Shown one piece after another: positions 14,344 through 16,329 of a stretch of DNA of 16,329 nt (the stretch's first letter is position 1; the number at the start of each line of letters is the position of its first letter). This DNA is from JBGTFE01 sp041747435. Lineage in GTDB: Bacteria > Acidobacteriota > Blastocatellia > Pyrinomonadales > Pyrinomonadaceae. Location of the stretch: positions 1 to 16,329 of the forward strand of contig JBGTFE010000138.1 in assembly GCA_041747435.1 (NCBI GenBank). The letters run 5' to 3'. The notes below the pieces were generated by a model. It did no database searches and had not been told where the DNA came from. It saw only the letters and a list, made by a program, of their open reading frames with translations. The position numbers were made by a program, and so were the translations under genes.

Positions 14344-15780
14344 TCAACTTCCCAACTTTTCATTCAACAGATCCCAAACTTTTCGCAGATGTCGCTCTTC
14401 AACTCGAATACTGCCGACCGAAAGGCGCAGCGTGAACTTGCCGTTCAGCTTCGTATGCGAAAGATATGCTTCACCGGAAGCGTTGATGTCGTTCATGATT
14501 TTCTCATTCAGAGCGTCCAGATCATCAATGCCGTTCGGCGCGGCGCGAAAACAAACCAAAGCGAACGGAACCGGCGCGAGCATTTCGAAATTGTCCGATT
14601 CTTCAACCCACGAAGCAAATAAACGCGCAAGCCGGCAATGTTCGCGGATTCTGGCGATCAAACCATCGCGTCCGAAATATCGCATCACAAACCACAATTT
14701 CAGCGCGCGAAAACGGCGACCGAGTTGAATTCCGTAGTCCATTTGATTAGTAACGGTTTCCGCGACCTTTAAATATTCGGGCACGAGCGAAAACGTCCTC
14801 TTTAATAATTCCAGATCTTTGACATACAAAACTGAAAGATCAAACGGCGTAAAAAGCCATTTATGCGGATTTGTGACGATCGAATCGGCGCGCTCCATTC
14901 CTTTGAAAAGCTGTTGAAATTCCGGGACGATCGCAGCGCTTCCGGCGTAAGCCGTATCGACGTGGAGCCAAAGATCGTGCTTTTCGCAAATATCGGCGAT
15001 CTTTTTTACGTCGTCGACGCTCGAACTCGAAGTCGTGCCGATCGTAGGAACAACGCATAACGGCAAAAAGCCGTTTGTCTTATCTTCTTCGATCGCTTCA
15101 GAAAGTTTTTCCGGAATCATTTCAAAGCGTTCATTCGTCGGAATTTTGACCAAAGAATTTTGTCCGAGCCCGAGCAAAATAACGGCTTTATCAATGGAAT
15201 TATGAACGTGATCCGAACAATAAACACGCAAAACGGGCAGATCGTCGCGCCCGCTCATTCCGAGTTCGCGAATGTTTAGATTTAATTTTTCGCGCGCCAT
15301 AGCAATAGCGTGAAGCGTAGAAACCGAAGCCGTGTCATAAATTACGCCGTTAAAATCTTCGGGCAAATTCATCATTTGCCGCAGCCAATCGAGCACGACC
15401 TCTTCGAGTTCGGTCGATGCCGGCGACGTTCGCCACAGCATCGCTTTCATATCAAAAGCGGCGGTTAGCATCTCGCCAAACACGCCGACAGAGCTCGTCG
15501 ATGTAGAGAAAAGTCCATGAAAATTCGGATGATTCCAATGCGTAACCGCCGGAAAAATTAGTTTATCGACGTCTTCCAAAACCTTTTGAAAATCTTCGCC
15601 TTCCGCGGGCGCGGATTTCGGCAGCGCATTTTTCAGTTCGCCCGGCGAATTTTGCGAAAGAACCGGAAAAGATTCCAGCCGCTCAAAATAATCCGCGATC
15701 CAATCGACGATCGTGTGTCCGTAGCGGCGAAAATCTTCCGCGTTCATATCGCCTGTACTTTTCATTTCGCCTGTTTTCAT
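14344..15780 (-). CDS. PLP-dependent aromatic-L-amino-acid-type decarboxylase (group II)
   Basis: 478 residues, close to the usual 470-490 of animal and plant aromatic-amino-acid decarboxylases, and alignable along its length (MNAEDFRRYG, THWNHPNFHGLF, SPASTELE). The PLP lysine is K307 in NPHKWLF; D275 in HVDTAYAGS binds the pyridinium; H194 in SDHVHNS stacks on the ring. The loop Tyr that protonates the quinonoid is Y336 in LVPEYLKV, 29 residues after the Lys as in the human enzyme. Its presence favours decarboxylation over the aldehyde-synthase variant, which has Phe. The substrate could be Trp, Tyr, Phe or Dopa; the substrate loop reads LFST where the human enzyme has YFPT, so specificity is uncertain. 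The start is ambiguous: in-frame ATGs at 15780, 15765 and 15747 fall in a short repeated segment, and the last matches where many homologues begin. Cytoplasmic. First gene of a likely operon with the Dabb gene. Confidence 0.92.
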   Translation of the reverse strand: MKTGEMKSTGDMNAEDFRRYGHTIVDWIADYFERLESFPVLSQNSPGELKNALPKSAPAEGEDFQKVLEDVDKLIFPAVTHWNHPNFHGLFSTSTSSVGVFGEMLTAAFDMKAMLWRTSPASTELEEVVLDWLRQMMNLPEDFNGVIYDTASVSTLHAIAMAREKLNLNIRELGMSGRDDLPVLRVYCSDHVHNSIDKAVILLGLGQNSLVKIPTNERFEMIPEKLSEAIEEDKTNGFLPLCVVPTIGTTSSSSVDDVKKIADICEKHDLWLHVDTAYAGSAAIVPEFQQLFKGMERADSIVTNPHKWLFTPFDLSVLYVKDLELLKRTFSLVPEYLKVAETVTNQMDYGIQLGRRFRALKLWFVMRYFGRDGLIARIREHCRLARLFASWVEESDNFEMLAPVPFALVCFRAAPNGIDDLDALNEKIMNDINASGEAYLSHTKLNGKFTLRLSVGSIRVEERHLRKVWDLLNEKLGS

Positions 15781-15822
15781 TGAAAATTTAGTTTATTTGC
15801 ACAAATTCTAAACGAAAGCTCT

Positions 15823-15850
15823 TAGACATACCATTCTAAAAAGGTATAAT
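15823..15850 (+). promoter_or_regulatory. Predicted sigma70-type promoter of the substrate-binding protein gene
   Basis: TAGACA (15823-15828, five of six to TTGACA) and a perfect TATAAT (15845-15850) are 16 bp apart. Transcription would start near 15857. A short inverted repeat, ATACC at 15828-15832 and GGTAT at 15843-15847, brackets the spacer and overlaps the -10, which could be an operator. Confidence 0.6.
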
Positions 15851-15884
15851 TCCTGTTTGTAATTCTATTTCTTGAAATTATAAA

Positions 15885-15938
15885 ATGCTTTGCAAAGAAA
15901 ACTTTCCCAAAGGCGGACGCATAAGTTCGGCAAAGCGT
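15885..15938 (+). other. Inverted repeat in the 5' leader of the substrate-binding protein gene
   Basis: GCTTTGC at 15887-15893 pairs perfectly with GCAAAGC at 15930-15936; the stem extends to nine pairs (15885-15893 with 15930-15938) if a T-G wobble is allowed. The enclosed 36 nt can form further small helices, for example CGGAC with GTTCG (one wobble) at about 15914-15929. I could not match it to a known riboswitch family. It may be a cis-regulatory leader or simply a chance hairpin. Confidence 0.35.
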
Positions 15939-15970
15939 AACGAATCAAAATCTTTTTCTAAGAGGTAACT

Positions 15971-16329
15971 ATGACCAGAATTTTTTTAGCTATATGTTTG
16001 CTAACTTCCTTTTTATTTTCTGCTGCGTGCGTGCAGAAAGGCGGAAACGGAACGACCGGACAGACGGGCGACACGATCAAAGTCGGCGTTTATGGCGATC
16101 TGACCGGACCGACGGCGAGTTTCGGACAATCCACAAAAAACGGTGTTGAGTTGGCAGTTGCGGAAATCAATGCCGCAGGCGGTGTCAACGGCAAGAAGAT
16201 CGAATTAGTCATCGAAGACGATCAGGGAACACCGGAAAAGGCGAAAACCGTTATTTCCAAATTGATCAGTCAGGACAAAGTGCAAGCCGTCATCGGCGAA
16301 GTCGCTTCGACCAACAGTTTAGCCGCCGC
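15971..16329 (+). CDS. Branched-chain amino-acid-type ABC transporter substrate-binding lipoprotein (3' truncated)
   Basis: The first 119 residues are visible; the gene runs off the right edge. The start ATG at 15971 is supported by AGAGGT at 15961-15966, 4 nt before the ATG. A lipoprotein signal peptide (MTRIFLAICLLTS, then FSAAC) predicts lipidation at Cys20, followed by a Gly/Thr-rich linker. The mature domain begins IKVGVYGDLTGPTASFGQ and continues GVELAVAEINAAGGVNGKKI, EDDQGTPEKA and VIGEVASTNS, the classic periplasmic-binding fold of the LivJ/Leu-Ile-Val-binding type (PBP type 1). It should capture a small ligand, amino acids or related compounds, for an ABC importer whose permease and ATPase genes would be expected further right. 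The ligand cannot be inferred from the family alone. It is divergent from the decarboxylase, with about 190 bp between the starts containing its promoter and leader. Confidence 0.92.
   Translation, partial: MTRIFLAICLLTSFLFSAACVQKGGNGTTGQTGDTIKVGVYGDLTGPTASFGQSTKNGVELAVAEINAAGGVNGKKIELVIEDDQGTPEKAKTVISKLISQDKVQAVIGEVASTNSLAA

Noticed and set aside
14116..14728. Two overlapping + strand frames across the Dabb and decarboxylase genes
   Set aside because: Both are antisense to well-recognised families and carry no motifs.
15900..15960. GGACGCA and GGCAAAGC in the leader, recalling a cyclic-di-GMP-I riboswitch
   Set aside because: The conserved core elements and their order do not fit; there is no GGCAAACC half and no tetraloop-receptor pair.
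1..16329. CRISPR array, tRNA/rRNA, IS element or defence system
   Set aside because: No regularly spaced repeats, cloverleaf, rRNA-like block, transposase or recognisable defence gene was seen on either strand.

Overview
The window looks like chromosomal DNA from an acidobacterium, most likely of the Blastocatellia/Pyrinomonadaceae type. This rests on protein architectures, not on a marker gene. The pointers are a very large TonB-dependent-type outer-membrane protein with an N-terminal carboxypeptidase-regulatory-like domain, a Ser/Thr kinase fused to a TolB-like domain and TPRs, and C-terminal repeats of the 'GDGKTDxAIFRP' FG-GAP type. I see no rRNA, tRNA, CRISPR array, insertion sequence or phage gene.

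Left part, + strand (1-3543). The C-terminal part of a beta-lactamase-fold serine hydrolase enters from the left edge and is interrupted by an apparent one-base frameshift near 577-596; its last domain continues in another frame to 896. Next comes a membrane-anchored Ser/Thr kinase (933-3314), followed by an intrinsic-terminator-like hairpin (3509-3543).

Centre (3576-10562). A secreted multidomain protein on the - strand (signal peptide, FN3-like domain, di-heme peroxidase with two CxxCH sites, six FG-GAP-type repeats) is divergent from a 1270-residue outer-membrane receptor on the + strand. Their 300-bp shared upstream region carries three short perfect palindromes, a plausible - strand promoter and a strong Shine-Dalgarno for the receptor. 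The receptor ends at a hairpin/T-run terminator.

Right part, - strand (10577-15780). Four same-strand genes follow, read from right to left: a PLP-dependent aromatic-L-amino-acid-type decarboxylase, a small Dabb-domain protein 3 nt downstream, a membrane-anchored PHP-domain phosphoesterase-like protein, and a secreted M1-aminopeptidase-like protein with C-terminal TPRs. In the last, all three expected zinc ligands are replaced, so it is probably a pseudo-protease.

Right edge, + strand (15823-16329). A good sigma70-type promoter and a ~115-nt leader with an inverted repeat precede the start of a LivJ-type substrate-binding lipoprotein, truncated by the window end.

Most proteins here are envelope or exported ones: receptor, secreted cytochrome, lipoprotein, anchored kinase, anchored PHP protein and secreted pseudo-peptidase. 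I do not see a defence system or mobile element. The most unusual items are the M1 pseudo-peptidase, the FN3-peroxidase-FG-GAP fusion with its 399-nt internal duplication, and the frameshifted hydrolase.
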